Source: Impatiens glandulifera (Eukaryota > Streptophyta > Magnoliopsida > Ericales > Balsaminaceae). From it: a stretch of 64,000 nt of DNA. A program made the translations under genes and the position numbers. Shown piece by piece: positions 63,801 through 64,000 of this stretch. Position 1 is the stretch's first letter. Every line of letters begins with the position of its first letter. The DNA is taken from positions 45,605,382 through 45,669,381 of the forward strand of contig NC_061863.1 in assembly GCF_907164915.1 (NCBI RefSeq), given 5' to 3'. Below the pieces are notes generated by a model. The model did not search any database and was not told where the DNA came from. It saw nothing but the letters and a program-made list of their open reading frames with translations.

Positions 63801-64000
63801 TCTCCATGTTTAGTTGACTGGAAGTGCTTTGTAACTGTAATAGTAGGATATATTAGTAGTATAGGTAATACAGTAATTAGAAATAGTAGAGAGGACTGTA
63901 ATTAGTATAATAAGTAAGTAGGTTTGTGGTTTATAAATAGTAAGAGCATGTATTATTTAGGGGAAGGAATGAGATAGCTTAAATCTTGATTATTTCTCTC
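63800..64000 (+). mobile_element. Possible LTR reaching the window end
   Basis: A TATAAATAGTAAGAGCATG (from about 63932) followed by AGGGGAAGGAATGAG and a pyrimidine-rich end is typical of the promoter and R region of plant copia LTRs. Without the sequence beyond 64000 the call cannot be settled; an ordinary gene promoter is the alternative. Confidence 0.3.

Overview
This is nuclear DNA of a flowering plant, probably a eudicot. The evidence is intron-rich genes with canonical GT/AG junctions, plant-specific families (GLUTAMINE DUMPER, DTX-type MATE, cluster II diacylglycerol kinase, secretory-pathway xylose isomerase), a very AT-rich background, and plant transposons (Ty1/copia, Tat/Ogre-like LTRs, PIF/Harbinger, hAT, Mutator-type MITE, Helitron-like). 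The species cannot be fixed from the sequence.

Layout. 1-1475 is a diverged partial copy of the intergenic DNA plus the first two exons of the xylose isomerase gene, cut off by a Tat/Ogre-like LTR. 1476-11900 is AT-rich repeat and intergenic DNA. A gene-rich stretch follows: a MATE/DTX transporter (8 exons, +, 11915-14415), xylose isomerase (20 exons, +, 15889-19875), the ARF-like GTPase ARL1 (8 exons, +, 21320-22761) and a single-exon GLUTAMINE DUMPER gene (-, 24249-24752). From about 27.5 to 52.7 kb lies a transposon complex built on a tandem duplication of a roughly 4.5-4.7 kb repeat unit. Its two copies were later hit by different elements, so each copy shows the empty site for the other's insertions. 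A diacylglycerol kinase gene (5 exons, -, 54837-57049) follows, then AT-rich DNA and a second decayed copia element (59659-62956). The window ends in LTR-like sequence.

The five intact genes are ordinary housekeeping or transport genes with no common pathway; I see no operon-like logic or new multi-gene system. All five predicted coding regions join in frame: 482, 474, 182, 167 and 486 residues. The notable material is structural: a copia insertion whose outer ends are in one orientation and whose body is in the other, with a 1.7 kb LTR palindrome; a plastid petN copy buried inside a probable LTR insertion; a PIF/Harbinger element carrying Helitron-like copies; and duplication of the MATE-xylose isomerase interval. 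Exon boundaries were derived by hand from splice consensus and reading frame.
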